Below the pieces are notes generated by a model that was given only the letters and a program-made list of their open reading frames with translations, was not told the origin of the DNA and made no database searches. Below, piece by piece: positions 34,899 through 43,778 of a stretch of DNA of 60,522 nucleotides. A program made the translations under genes and the position numbers. The DNA is from Paraburkholderia elongata (lineage in GTDB: Bacteria > Pseudomonadota > Gammaproteobacteria > Burkholderiales > Burkholderiaceae): contig NZ_WOEZ01000134.1 of the NCBI RefSeq assembly GCF_013177735.1, positions 1-60,522 on the forward strand, read 5' to 3'. Every line of letters begins with the position of its first letter. Position 1 is the stretch's first letter.

Positions 34899-35792
34899 AT
34901 GTCGCCACTCATGATCGACATCCTGAATCAGTACCTTGATGAAAATGGCGGGGACCACGGAGCCGTCGTCACACCGATCGAAGGTTTCTTTCTGATGCGC
35001 ACGACAGGTGAAAGTCTTCCGCACCATGTGGTCTATAAGCCCGCACTCTGCATTACGGTACAGGGGGCAAAACAGGGGCTGTTCGGCGACAGGCTGTTTG
35101 ATTACGGGAAAATGCAGGCGCTTGTCGTTAGCGTTGAACTACCTGGCGTCGGCAGGGTCACTCGGTCAACTACGGATAGACCTTACCTCGGTATCATCCT
35201 GGAGCTCGATCTCAGTGTCCTGCGCGAGGTAATGGGACAACTCACCCCGCCACCTAAGTCGAGTGGAAATGCAGGCATGGGAGTATTCGTCATGGATGTC
35301 GAGGGCCCGCTGGCTGACTGCATCAACCGAATGGTCCAGATGCTAAGCACGCCCCAAGCTGCGCCAGTCCTCTATCCCGCATTCATGAGAGAAGTGTCCT
35401 ATTGGCTGCTGACAGGCAAGCACGCGGGAGAAATCTGCAAGCTCGCCACTCCTCACGGGTACACGCAACGGATAGCCAACGCCATCCGGCTCCTTCACGA
35501 TGACATCGCCCGCCCTTTTCGCATAGAGCAACTTGCCGATGTGGCACAAATGAGTCCGTCGTCGTTTTACCAGCACTTCAAATCGCTCACATCGCTCACG
35601 CCAATCCAATACCAGAAACAGTTGCGGCTGCTTGAGGCACGACGCCTGATGTTGACAGACGGCGCCAACGTAACTGGAGCGGCCTATCGGGTCGGGTACG
35701 AAAGCATCTCGCAGTTCAGCCGCGAATATGCGCGGATGTTCGGGACGCCACCAAAACGTGATATCGCCGAGTTACAAACCGCCTTCGCATAG
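34899..35792 (+). CDS. AraC-family transcriptional regulator
   Basis: A 297-residue regulator with an N-terminal cupin-like AraC_N domain (about 20-170; YKPALCITVQGAKQ) and a C-terminal double HTH (about 190-290; FRIEQLADVAQMSPSSFYQH and VTGAAYRVGYESISQFSREY). It is divergent from the SDR gene, its likely target. Codon use is somewhat less GC-biased than in the flanking catabolic clusters, consistent with acquisition of this small region. Confidence 0.88.
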   Translation: MSPLMIDILNQYLDENGGDHGAVVTPIEGFFLMRTTGESLPHHVVYKPALCITVQGAKQGLFGDRLFDYGKMQALVVSVELPGVGRVTRSTTDRPYLGIILELDLSVLREVMGQLTPPPKSSGNAGMGVFVMDVEGPLADCINRMVQMLSTPQAAPVLYPAFMREVSYWLLTGKHAGEICKLATPHGYTQRIANAIRLLHDDIARPFRIEQLADVAQMSPSSFYQHFKSLTSLTPIQYQKQLRLLEARRLMLTDGANVTGAAYRVGYESISQFSREYARMFGTPPKRDIAELQTAFA

Positions 35793-35935
35793 TGGACGGG
35801 CGAAAAGGATGTAAGGGAAATGCTCAAAGTTGAACTTGTGAATCAGACAGCCATAGGATACCGAAGTTTTTTTGGCTAAATTACACTCCCTTTCCGCTGG
35901 ACCAACCTACTTGCGTGAGCGAGGTTAAGCAGCGC

Positions 35936-36298
35936 TCAGCCACGCCGCAGACGCACGCGGCCCGCAGGCGTAGCGGGGTCATCCGTCAAGGTGTGACGCT
36001 GACCGTCGCGATGCATACGCACGCGCTCCCTGATCTCGGCCACGGTCGCGGCACCTCGCACGGCAATGCAAGAGTACTCACCGTTGCGGTTGATCCACTC
36101 GACGATCCGGCAGCACTCGCCCCACGGTTGCATGAGGGGCGCGGAAACGCGGTAGCCGCGTATCTTCACGACGTCTGTAACCCGCGGTGCGCTAACACCG
36201 CTTTTAGCCTCGCCACGGACGCTGGCAGCGTTGACTGTCTTTCGGCCGGGCCGGAAACCGCGCGACTCGGCACGGCTCACAGGTGAAGAGACTTGCAT
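35936..36298 (-). CDS. Small hypothetical protein, 120 aa
   Basis: No family recognised. The start MQVSSPVSRAESRGFRPGRK is preceded by GGAG 8 nt upstream. The product is basic, without a signal or membrane helix; the middle (VVKIRGYRVSAPLMQPWGEC) looks like folded protein and the ends are Arg-rich. It stands alone between the AraC and BaeS-like genes. It could be a chance frame in an intergenic stretch; I keep it because it has a ribosome site and protein-like composition. Confidence 0.4.
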   Translation of the reverse strand: MQVSSPVSRAESRGFRPGRKTVNAASVRGEAKSGVSAPRVTDVVKIRGYRVSAPLMQPWGECCRIVEWINRNGEYSCIAVRGAATVAEIRERVRMHRDGQRHTLTDDPATPAGRVRLRRG

Positions 36299-36473
36299 GA
36301 GATTGCTCCACTGACGGAACTGACCACCGGATATGGCCTCTTAGTCAGGCCACCATAAAAGTGCCACACCATCTTATCCAGACAACACGCAGACACAACG
36401 AAGAAAGGATGGAGAAGTTGTGGAGATTCGCCCGTAACTGCGGATTGACGCAGCGTTCATCTAGAATCCAGCC

Positions 36474-38240
36474 ATGCAAAGTGAAACTATCCGAATTCGT
36501 CCAAGCCGCCCTTTCGGGACCCTTCTCGCGCGCGTGCGGCAGCAACAGCGAATGAAGATGCGCTTTGGCCGCTTTGGCCGCTTTGGCATTACTTGGAAAA
36601 TGTTCCTCGCGGTACTAGTCGCATGCCTTGCGATTTCCTTAACGATGGGCTACGCCTTGCGCGTGAGCTTCGAAAACGGTTTCCTGCACTATGTTCGGGA
36701 GCGCAACGCCGGGCGCATCAAAGCCGTCATGGCGAAGGTCACGAGTGAATACGCCGCTCACGGCAACTGGAATTTCTTACGCGAGCATCCCGACGCATGG
36801 CTCGCGCTGCTGGACGGCGCCGCACACGACGCCTTGCGCGAAGAACTCGCCACAGCGCAGTTGGGCAAGCTGCCGGGCTGGCGAACCTTTCCCGGAAGCG
36901 GCAGCGTTCAGCAACTGCTCGGGCCGCTCTCGGGCCCGTCTGAAGGACCGCACTGGGGCATGCGCCTGCCGCCGGCGCCACCGTCCAATCCGGACATGGC
37001 GATGGAGCGTGACCGTGTGTCGGCAAGCGGTGTCGTGAGCGGCGACAGTCGCTATGACCGGCCGACTCCTTCAGCTCCCTCAGCCTCGTTCGCGCCTTCT
37101 CCTTCCTCGCCGCCGTCGCATGACAGCGTGGCGCGTGACACGCCGCCCGACGGGCCGCCCGTCACACTCTACGACGCCAGCCACGAACTCGTGGCGAGCA
37201 CCGGCCAGCCTGCGCCACCCGGCAGCACGATGAGACCGGTTGTCTACAACGGCAAGGTCGTGGGCTGGCTCTCCGTGAACGGACCCGATACCCTTTCGGA
37301 CGCTGCCGACATCGCATTCCAGGCACAACAGAAGCGCTCGACCTGGGAGATCGCGGGCGTGGCTGTCGTGCTCGCGGCGCTAGTCGCGCTGATACTTGCA
37401 CGCATCGTTCTCGCGCCGGTCAAGCGTTTGATGAACGCGACCCACCGCCTTGCCGGCGGCGACTACACGACACGGGTGCCGGCCGGCAGACGCGACGAGC
37501 TTGGCCGGCTGGCGGGCGACTTCAACGTATTGGCCGATTCGCTACAAAAAGCCGAGCGCTCCCGGCGCGATTTCATCGCGGATATTTCACACGAGCTGCG
37601 CACGCCGCTCGCCGTGCTCCGCGGCGAGCTGGAAGCCATAGAAGACGGTGTGCATGTGTTCAACCGCGATTCGCTCACTTCGCTGCAAACCGAAGTGAAC
37701 ATGCTCAACAAGCTCATCGAGGACCTCTACGAGCTTTCTCTGAGCGATGTCGGCGCACTCAGCTATCGCAAGACGCCGACCCATGTCGCGCAGCTGGCGC
37801 GGGCTTCGATCGAGGCCATGCGGGAGCCGTTCAAGGCGAAACGAATCGAACTCGACCTGAGCTGCATGCCGGAAATCGCCAACACAAGTTTCGCGGTCGA
37901 TCCCGCGCGTTTCGTACAACTGCTGAAAAACCTGCTGCAAAATTCCTTGCGTTATACCGATCCGGACGGCCACGTGCACGTGTCGCTTTCGCAAAGCGCC
38001 AGCGGTTGGCAACTCGATGTGCAGGACTCGCTGCCCGGTGTGCCCAAGGCCGCGCTCGACCATCTGTTCGACCGCTTCTATCGCGTGGACGAATCACGCA
38101 GCCGTCAGAACGGTGGCGCGGGCCTCGGCCTCTCGCTGTGCCACGCGATTGTGACGGCGCATGGCGGTACGATCGGCGCCAAGGCGTCGCCACTCGGCGG
38201 CATTTGGATCACGGCCCGCTTTCCGCCGGAAGGAGACTGA
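36474..38240 (+). CDS. baeS: Sensor histidine kinase, BaeS-like
   Basis: Membrane sensor kinase of up to 588 residues: first membrane helix (about 42-62), a periplasmic region of about 220 residues with a Ser/Pro-rich stretch (SAPSASFAPSPSSPPS), second helix (about 293-312), HAMP, H-box DFIADISHELRTPLAVLRGE, N-box LLKNLLQNSLRY, and G boxes DSLPGVP and GGAGLGLSLC. The DSxPGV form and the partner regulator resemble BaeS. The upstream ATG is used, but an ATG 26 codons later (MKMRFGR) is equally possible, as neither has a clear ribosome site. The gene for the response regulator begins 4 bp after its stop. It probably senses envelope stress. Confidence 0.85.
   Translation: MQSETIRIRPSRPFGTLLARVRQQQRMKMRFGRFGRFGITWKMFLAVLVACLAISLTMGYALRVSFENGFLHYVRERNAGRIKAVMAKVTSEYAAHGNWNFLREHPDAWLALLDGAAHDALREELATAQLGKLPGWRTFPGSGSVQQLLGPLSGPSEGPHWGMRLPPAPPSNPDMAMERDRVSASGVVSGDSRYDRPTPSAPSASFAPSPSSPPSHDSVARDTPPDGPPVTLYDASHELVASTGQPAPPGSTMRPVVYNGKVVGWLSVNGPDTLSDAADIAFQAQQKRSTWEIAGVAVVLAALVALILARIVLAPVKRLMNATHRLAGGDYTTRVPAGRRDELGRLAGDFNVLADSLQKAERSRRDFIADISHELRTPLAVLRGELEAIEDGVHVFNRDSLTSLQTEVNMLNKLIEDLYELSLSDVGALSYRKTPTHVAQLARASIEAMREPFKAKRIELDLSCMPEIANTSFAVDPARFVQLLKNLLQNSLRYTDPDGHVHVSLSQSASGWQLDVQDSLPGVPKAALDHLFDRFYRVDESRSRQNGGAGLGLSLCHAIVTAHGGTIGAKASPLGGIWITARFPPEGD
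36562..36588 (+). repeat. Three tandem 9-bp units in the kinase N-terminus
   Basis: GCTTTGGCC is repeated at 36562, 36571 and 36580 (the last copy ends in A), encoding the repeated Arg-Phe-Gly of RFGRFGRFG before the first membrane helix. The unit is a multiple of three, so copy-number change would alter length without a frameshift. Confidence 0.7.
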
Positions 38241-38244
38241 CATC

Positions 38245-38949
38245 ATGACCGAAGGGCGTCCCGCGCACATCCTGATCGTCGAGGATGAACCCAAGCTCGC
38301 CGCCGTGCTCGAAGCGTACTTGCACCTCGAGGGTTTCGCCACCACGATCCTCGACGACGGCCATCAGGTGATGCCATTCATTCGCTCAACGCCGCCGGCG
38401 CTGATGCTGCTCGACCTCATGCTGCCCGGGCGTAGCGGCATGGATATCTGCCGCGAGCTACGGCAATTTTCGGCTTTGCCCGTGATTATTCTGACCGCGC
38501 GCATCGACGAAATCGACCGTCTGCTGGGTCTCGAGATCGGTGCCGACGACTACGTCTGCAAACCGTTCAGCCCACGCGAAGTGGTGGCGCGCGTCAAGGC
38601 GATCCTGCGCCGTGCAACGCCTGCGGCTACTGCGGTGGCGGCGGACGGTTTGCCCCAGGCGCCACGCGGTCTCGAAGTCGACGAGCAGTTTCATCTTGCT
38701 TTACTCGACAGCAAGGAGCTCAAGCTCACGCCGCTTGAGTTACGGCTCCTTGCGCTGCTGATGAAATCGCCGGGACGCATTTTTTCGCGCGACTACCTGC
38801 TGAGTCACCTCTATGCGGATCACCGGGTGGTCACCGATCGCACCATCGACAGCCATATCAAGAACCTGCGCCGCAAGCTGCAGGGAGCACGGCCGGACAG
38901 CGAGCCTATCGCGTCCGTGTACGGCGTGGGTTATCGCCTGGAAATCTGA
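38245..38949 (+). CDS. baeR: Response regulator, BaeR-like
   Basis: OmpR-family regulator of 234 residues with an intact receiver (phospho-acceptor D57, T84, K106) and a C-terminal winged helix ending VYGVGYRLEI. GGAAGGAG precedes the ATG (MTEGRPAH). It follows the kinase gene by 4 bp and is its partner. BaeR homologues control efflux pumps and envelope-stress genes; no pump gene lies next to it here. Confidence 0.88.
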   Translation: MTEGRPAHILIVEDEPKLAAVLEAYLHLEGFATTILDDGHQVMPFIRSTPPALMLLDLMLPGRSGMDICRELRQFSALPVIILTARIDEIDRLLGLEIGADDYVCKPFSPREVVARVKAILRRATPAATAVAADGLPQAPRGLEVDEQFHLALLDSKELKLTPLELRLLALLMKSPGRIFSRDYLLSHLYADHRVVTDRTIDSHIKNLRRKLQGARPDSEPIASVYGVGYRLEI

Positions 38950-39004
38950 TCGATAGGCCCGGATGCCTCGATGCCCACCTCATCTGACGTATCCATTGTC
39001 GAAC

Positions 39005-39946
39005 TCAGTTCGCCTGCCCCGCCGCCGTTGTGTCAGGCGGCGGGCTCCATTGCGCGAATTCCTCGCTCAGAAAGTCGACGCACACCCGTACCTTCGCCGA
39101 CTGAGCGAGCCGCGCCGGGTACACCGCCCACAGGTTCGCGGGTTGCGTGACCTCGGGCAAAACCTGCTGCAACTGCCCGCTGTCGAGCAACGGCCGCACG
39201 TCCCACATCGAACGCAGCACGATCCCGCGTCCGGCCAACGCCCATTGCACCGCCACTTCGCCGTGATTGGTCGACAACGGTCCCGTGACCTTGATCGACG
39301 CCGCTTCGCCGCGCACCGTCAAGCGCCACAAACCGAATGGATGGTCGCGCTCCTTGATCGCGAGACACGCGTGCGACGACAGATCGGCGACTTGCCGCGG
39401 CGTGCCATGCCGCGCGAGATAGCCGGGCGACGCGCACAGCACGCGGTGATTGGACGCGAGCCGTTTGGCAATCAGATGCGGTGCGATCTCGTCGCCGATG
39501 CGGATATCGAGGTCGAAGCCTTCGCCGCCCACGTCGACGAGACGGTCGAACAGATCGAGCCGCACGCTCAGTTGCGGATACCGCTCGGAGAACCGGGCCA
39601 GCGCGGGCGCAACGAAACGGCGGCCAAAGCCGAAGCTGCTGGAGATGCGCAGCTTCCCGCCGGGAATGCGGCGCGTGGTGGAAACGTCTTCCACCAACTG
39701 GTCGACGTCGTCGAGAATCTTTTCGGCCCACGTGTAGACGCGTTCGCCGGCCTCGGTAATCGCGACGCGCCGTGTGGAACGATGCAATAAGCGCGTACCG
39801 AGCGTAGTCTCGAGCACATTGATGCGTTTGCTGACGTACGCCGGCGAGACCGACAGCGCCTCCGCCGCCGCGCTGAAACTTGATTTGCGCGCCACTTCAC
39901 AAAACACGCGCAAATCGCCGAGATCGGGTGACGGGACGGCATTCAT
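39005..39946 (-). CDS. LysR-family regulator (DmlR/TtdR-like)
   Basis: A 313-residue LysR protein with an N-terminal HTH (FSAAAEALSVSPAYVSKRIN) and an effector domain. The start MNAVPSPDL is used; an ATG 10 codons upstream would also be possible. It is divergent from the tartrate/D-malate dehydrogenase gene, and the 124-bp gap contains two palindromes. By analogy with DmlR it probably activates that gene in response to tartrate or malate. Confidence 0.87.
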   Translation of the reverse strand: MNAVPSPDLGDLRVFCEVARKSSFSAAAEALSVSPAYVSKRINVLETTLGTRLLHRSTRRVAITEAGERVYTWAEKILDDVDQLVEDVSTTRRIPGGKLRISSSFGFGRRFVAPALARFSERYPQLSVRLDLFDRLVDVGGEGFDLDIRIGDEIAPHLIAKRLASNHRVLCASPGYLARHGTPRQVADLSSHACLAIKERDHPFGLWRLTVRGEAASIKVTGPLSTNHGEVAVQWALAGRGIVLRSMWDVRPLLDSGQLQQVLPEVTQPANLWAVYPARLAQSAKVRVCVDFLSEEFAQWSPPPDTTAAGQAN

Positions 39947-39962
39947 AGGCTGCTTGTTTGTA

Positions 39963-40011
39963 CACGATTCGTGCACAGTGGCTTAACTAAAGCGAGCATT
40001 TTAAGCTTAAA
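39963..40011. promoter_or_regulatory. Palindromes in LysR/dmlA intergenic region
   Basis: CACGATTCGTG (39963-39973; symmetric around the central T) and TTTAAGCTTAAA (40000-40011; perfect) lie between the divergent LysR and dehydrogenase genes. Either could be the regulator's binding site; the first is 17 bp from the LysR start codon. Confidence 0.45.
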
Positions 40012-40070
40012 CGGCAGGAATAAAATAACTACGATCGAAACATCGAAAGTCCCAATGGAGGAGCAGGAAC

Positions 40071-41153
40071 ATGTCGAAGACCTATCGGATTGCGGTCATA
40101 CCCGGCGACGGCATCGGTGTCGAGGTGATGCCGGAAGCCATTCGCGTGCTGGACACGGCGAAAAAGCGCTTCGGTATCGAACTGGAGTATCAGCACATCG
40201 AGTGGGCGAGCTGCGACTACTACGCAAAGCACGGCAAGATGATGCCGGACGACTGGAAAGCCCAACTGCAATCCGTCGACGCGATTCTGTTCGGTGCGGT
40301 CGGCTGGCCCGACACGGTGCCCGACCATATCTCGCTGTGGGGGTCGCTCCTGAAGTTCCGGCGCGAATTCGACCAGTACATCAACCTGCGCCCTGCCCGG
40401 CTCTTCGCCGGCGTGCCTTCGCCGCTCGCGGGCCGAAAGGCGGGCGACATCGATTTCTGGATCGTGCGCGAGAACACCGAGGGCGAATATTCGTCGGTGG
40501 GCGGCGTGATGTTCGAAGGCACCGAGCGTGAGTTCGTGCTGCAGGAATCCGTGTTCACGCGGCACGGCAGCGAGCGCGTGCTGAAGTTCGCGTTCGATCT
40601 CGCGCAACGGCGCGAACGCAAGAAGATCACCGTGGCGACGAAGAGCAACGGCATCGCGATCAGCATGCCGTGGTGGGACAAATGTGCGGCCGGAATCGCC
40701 GCGCAATATCCGGATGTGACGTGGGACAAGCAGCACATCGACATTCTCTGCGCGCGCTTTGTGCTGAGCCCGGACCGCTTCGACGTGGTGGTCGCCACCA
40801 ATCTGTTCGGTGACATCCTCTCCGATCTCGGTCCTGCCTGCACGGGCACGATCGGCCTCGCGCCGTCGGGCAATCTGAACCCGGAACGCAAGTTTCCTTC
40901 ACTGTTCGAACCGGTGCACGGTTCGGCGCCCGACATCGCCGGCAAGAACATCGCCAATCCGATTGCGATGATCTGGTCGGCCGCGATGATGCTCGACTTC
41001 CTCGGCAATCACGAGGGCACGGAACGCGAGGCGCATGACGCGATTCTCGCCGCGATCGAAGCGACGCTGATCGAAGGTCCGCATACCGGCGACCTCGGCG
41101 GCAAGGCGAACACCACGGAAGTCGGCCAGGCCATCGCGGCTAAACTCGCCTGA
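40071..41153 (+). CDS. dmlA: Tartrate dehydrogenase / D-malate dehydrogenase (decarboxylating)
   Basis: Isocitrate/isopropylmalate dehydrogenase-family enzyme of 360 residues. Characteristic segments: IPGDGIGVEVMPEA, DFWIVRENTEGEYSSVGG (DmlA/TtuC-type), NLFGDILSDLGPA and EPVHGSAPDIAGK. It oxidises and decarboxylates D-malate or tartrate with NAD and a divalent metal. GGAGGAGC-type ribosome site precedes the ATG (MSKTYRIA). Downstream lie a desuccinylase-family gene, a porin and an MFS transporter, suggesting an organic-acid uptake and breakdown unit. Confidence 0.9.
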   Translation: MSKTYRIAVIPGDGIGVEVMPEAIRVLDTAKKRFGIELEYQHIEWASCDYYAKHGKMMPDDWKAQLQSVDAILFGAVGWPDTVPDHISLWGSLLKFRREFDQYINLRPARLFAGVPSPLAGRKAGDIDFWIVRENTEGEYSSVGGVMFEGTEREFVLQESVFTRHGSERVLKFAFDLAQRRERKKITVATKSNGIAISMPWWDKCAAGIAAQYPDVTWDKQHIDILCARFVLSPDRFDVVVATNLFGDILSDLGPACTGTIGLAPSGNLNPERKFPSLFEPVHGSAPDIAGKNIANPIAMIWSAAMMLDFLGNHEGTEREAHDAILAAIEATLIEGPHTGDLGGKANTTEVGQAIAAKLA

Positions 41154-41190
41154 GCCTGTCGATCCCAACCCTCTGCGAGGACACTTTCGA

Positions 41191-42165
41191 ATGAGCATGG
41201 AAGCCTATCCCATCGAAGTCGAATTCCCCGATATTTCGGTTCACGAACAATCGTCGTCCGGCATCGCCTACGTTCATACGTTCGACTCGGGTGTGCCGGG
41301 GCCGCATGTAATGATCAACGCACTCACGCACGGTAACGAAGTGTGCGGGGCGATCGTCGTCGACGAACTGCTGCGCCGCGCGTTAAGGCCGCGTCGCGGA
41401 CGCCTCACGCTCGCCTTTGCGAACGTCGCCGCCTATCAGCGCTTCGATCCTGCGGAGCCCGATGCGGCCCGCTTCGTCGATCAGGACTTCAATCGCGTCT
41501 GGACCGCAGCGATGCTCGACGATACGTCCCGCACGTCGAGCGAATTGACCCGCGCACGCGAGATGCGCCCGGTGATCGATACGGTCGACGCGCTGCTCGA
41601 TCTGCATTCGATGCATGAGAAGAGCAAGCCGCTGATCGTGGCGGGACCGCTGGAGAAAGGCATCGACCTTGCAGTGTGTCTCGGCACGCCCGCCACGGTG
41701 ATCTGCGACGAAGGCCATCCCGAAGGCCGCCGCATGCGCGATTACGAAGGCTTCGGCACGGCGGATAGCGCGAAAAACGCGTTGCTGATCGAATGCGGCC
41801 AGCACTGGGAACGCAGCGCGGTCGCCGTGGCGCGCGACACGACCGCGCGCTTCCTGCTGCTGGCCGGCGTGATCGACGAAGCCGATCTGCCGGACGGCTG
41901 GCTGGCGCCGCTGCCGCCCACCCAGCACATCGTCCGCGTGACGCAGCCGGTGGTCGCGACCAGCATGGATTTTCGTTTCGCGGCGCCGTACACCGGGCTG
42001 GAGGTCTTTCCGGATGCCGGTACGGTCATCGGCTGGTCGAACGGCGAAGCAGTGCTCACGCCTTACGACAACTGCATGCTGGTGATGCCGTCGCTGCGGC
42101 AGTTGCGGCCCGGCGTAACCGTCGTGCGGCTCGGCAAGATCGAACGAACCGTGACGAACTTCTGA
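41191..42165 (+). CDS. Succinylglutamate desuccinylase/aspartoacylase-family protein
   Basis: Zinc carboxypeptidase-fold protein of 324 residues. Metal ligands are visible as H47 and E50 in THGNE and H139 in LDLHSMHEKS, with the following NRVW motif typical of the AstE/AspA family. It would hydrolyse an N-acyl amino acid or a similar amide. It lies 37 bp after dmlA and is probably co-transcribed. No other ast genes are here, so it is unlikely to be AstE itself. Confidence 0.8.
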   Translation: MSMEAYPIEVEFPDISVHEQSSSGIAYVHTFDSGVPGPHVMINALTHGNEVCGAIVVDELLRRALRPRRGRLTLAFANVAAYQRFDPAEPDAARFVDQDFNRVWTAAMLDDTSRTSSELTRAREMRPVIDTVDALLDLHSMHEKSKPLIVAGPLEKGIDLAVCLGTPATVICDEGHPEGRRMRDYEGFGTADSAKNALLIECGQHWERSAVAVARDTTARFLLLAGVIDEADLPDGWLAPLPPTQHIVRVTQPVVATSMDFRFAAPYTGLEVFPDAGTVIGWSNGEAVLTPYDNCMLVMPSLRQLRPGVTVVRLGKIERTVTNF

Positions 42166-42185
42166 GCACCGCCTGAAAGACTGCC

Positions 42186-42208
42186 CGAGCGCCGCCTCCC
42201 GGCGCTCG
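42186..42208 (+). terminator. GC-rich hairpin after the desuccinylase-family gene
   Basis: CGAGCGCCG (42186-42194) and CGGCGCTCG (42200-42208) form a perfect 9-bp stem with a 5-nt loop, 20 bp past the stop codon. No T tract follows, so it is a probable but not classical terminator. Confidence 0.5.
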
Positions 42209-42388
42209 TCACCCCCACTCCCATTACGCCCCACTCCCGGCGCGCCCTGCGTCGCGGCATCCACAGCCATTCCGCTGTCCATTCGCTCCGCCCGATTCGA
42301 TGTGCATCTGCCACATAGTCGGGTAATCCCGCGTTGCCCCTCGTTGTCAAACTACTTACAGTTCGGCCTGTTCGCATAACGAATGGTA

Positions 42389-42403
42389 GTTCTATATGAG
42401 AAC
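42389..42403. promoter_or_regulatory. Short palindrome upstream of porin gene
   Basis: GTTCT-ATATG-AGAAC is a perfect inverted repeat about 80 bp before the porin start. It could be an operator; no regulator is assigned. Confidence 0.3.
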
Positions 42404-42482
42404 AAAACAGACAAAAAATCATCGACGACCGGGTCGCCCAGATCTTCTCGCAGGTCAGGCAGGTCGAATTGGAGAGCACCAC

Positions 42483-43703
42483 GTGAATCGCAACATCACT
42501 ATGACCCGGATCGCTTGCGCGATCGCAGCCTTGGCCAGCGCGCCGGCATTCGCGCAAAGCAGTGTCACGCTGTACGGTATCGTGGATACGGGTATCGGCT
42601 ATCAATCCAGCCAGGCGGCGTCCCTCGGCTCGACGTCGGGCGGCAAATCGAACGTCAAGATGATCAACGGCGTATGGGCGGGAAGCCGCTTCGGCCTGAA
42701 GGGCGGGGAAGATCTCGGTGGCGGCACCAAGGCTATCTTCCAGCTGGAGTCCGGTTTCAATTCCGCTACCGGCGCGCAGCAATACACGAACGCGCTGTTC
42801 GGCCGCCAGGCATGGGTCGGCGTGACGAACCCGACCTACGGTACGTTCACCGCGGGCCGTCAATACACGGCGTACTACACGCTGCTGTCGCCGTATAGCC
42901 CGACAACGTGGCTCACCGGCTACTACGGCGCGCACCCGGGCGACGTCGACGCACTCGACACGATCTACCGCGCCAACAATTCGCTGGTCTATACCTCGCC
43001 GAAACTGTACGGCTTCACGTTCAGCGGTTCGTATTCAGTCGGCGGCGTGCCGGGCAGCCTGAACCGCGGCTCGACGTGGAGCGGCGCGATCCAGTACCTC
43101 AACGGTCCGGTCGGCGTCGCGGTCGGCTTCATGCGCATCAACAATTCGACGCTGGGCGGCGGCGCGTACGGCGCGGATTCGACCGTGTCGAACAACGGCG
43201 TGCAACCGGGCGTGTCGGCCGTGACCAACGGCTATCAGACGGCGCAGGCGCAGCAGCGCTTCGCGGTCACCGGCGGCTACAACTTCGGTAACGGCTGGGA
43301 CGTGTCCGCGGCCTACTCGAACGTGCAGTACATTCCGGGTGTAGGCTCGAGCTTCCGCGATACGGCGATCTTCAACACGGCCGGCGCCGTGCTGCACTGG
43401 AAGCCGACAACTGCATGGGACTTCGCGACCGGCTACAGCTACACGCGCGCCACGAAGGCGAACGGCATCACGAGTTCGGCGCAGTACCAGCAGGTCAACC
43501 TGTCCGAGTACTATTCACTGTCGAAGCGTACCGGCCTCTATGCGCTGCAGGCGTTCCAGCGCACTAACGGCAACACGCTCGGCACGGCGGGTTCGGGCCA
43601 CATCATCACGGCCACCGCGACCATCGGCGACGGTTTCCAGAGCGCGCCGTCGTCGTCGCGCAGCCAGTTCGCCGCCGGCATAGGCATCGTGCACCGCTTC
43701 TAA
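42483..43703 (+). CDS. Outer-membrane porin (Gram-negative porin, OmpC-like)
   Basis: A 406-residue porin of the Burkholderia/Neisseria type: signal peptide (IACAIAALASAPAFA, cleavage before QSSVTLYGIVDTGI), a trimeric 16-strand barrel, PEFRLYR-equivalent SRFGLKGGEDLGGG, and a C-terminal GIVHRF ending in Phe. The GTG start is chosen for the GGAGAG upstream; an ATG six codons later is an alternative. It gives passive entry for small solutes, plausibly those used by the neighbouring dmlA and MFS genes. Confidence 0.9.
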   Translation: MNRNITMTRIACAIAALASAPAFAQSSVTLYGIVDTGIGYQSSQAASLGSTSGGKSNVKMINGVWAGSRFGLKGGEDLGGGTKAIFQLESGFNSATGAQQYTNALFGRQAWVGVTNPTYGTFTAGRQYTAYYTLLSPYSPTTWLTGYYGAHPGDVDALDTIYRANNSLVYTSPKLYGFTFSGSYSVGGVPGSLNRGSTWSGAIQYLNGPVGVAVGFMRINNSTLGGGAYGADSTVSNNGVQPGVSAVTNGYQTAQAQQRFAVTGGYNFGNGWDVSAAYSNVQYIPGVGSSFRDTAIFNTAGAVLHWKPTTAWDFATGYSYTRATKANGITSSAQYQQVNLSEYYSLSKRTGLYALQAFQRTNGNTLGTAGSGHIITATATIGDGFQSAPSSSRSQFAAGIGIVHRF

Positions 43704-43778
43704 ACGGCGTACGATCGTAAAAGAAAGGATGGGCTCGTTACGGCGGGCCTTTCCATATTCTGCAGTCAGGAGACCATC

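Larger units (their letters stand above)
42166..42482. other. Intergenic region before the porin gene
   Basis: This 317-bp gap holds a terminator-like hairpin (42186-42208) just after the desuccinylase-family gene and a short palindrome (42389-42403) before the porin. I see no gene and no convincing -35/-10 pair. Confidence 0.5.
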
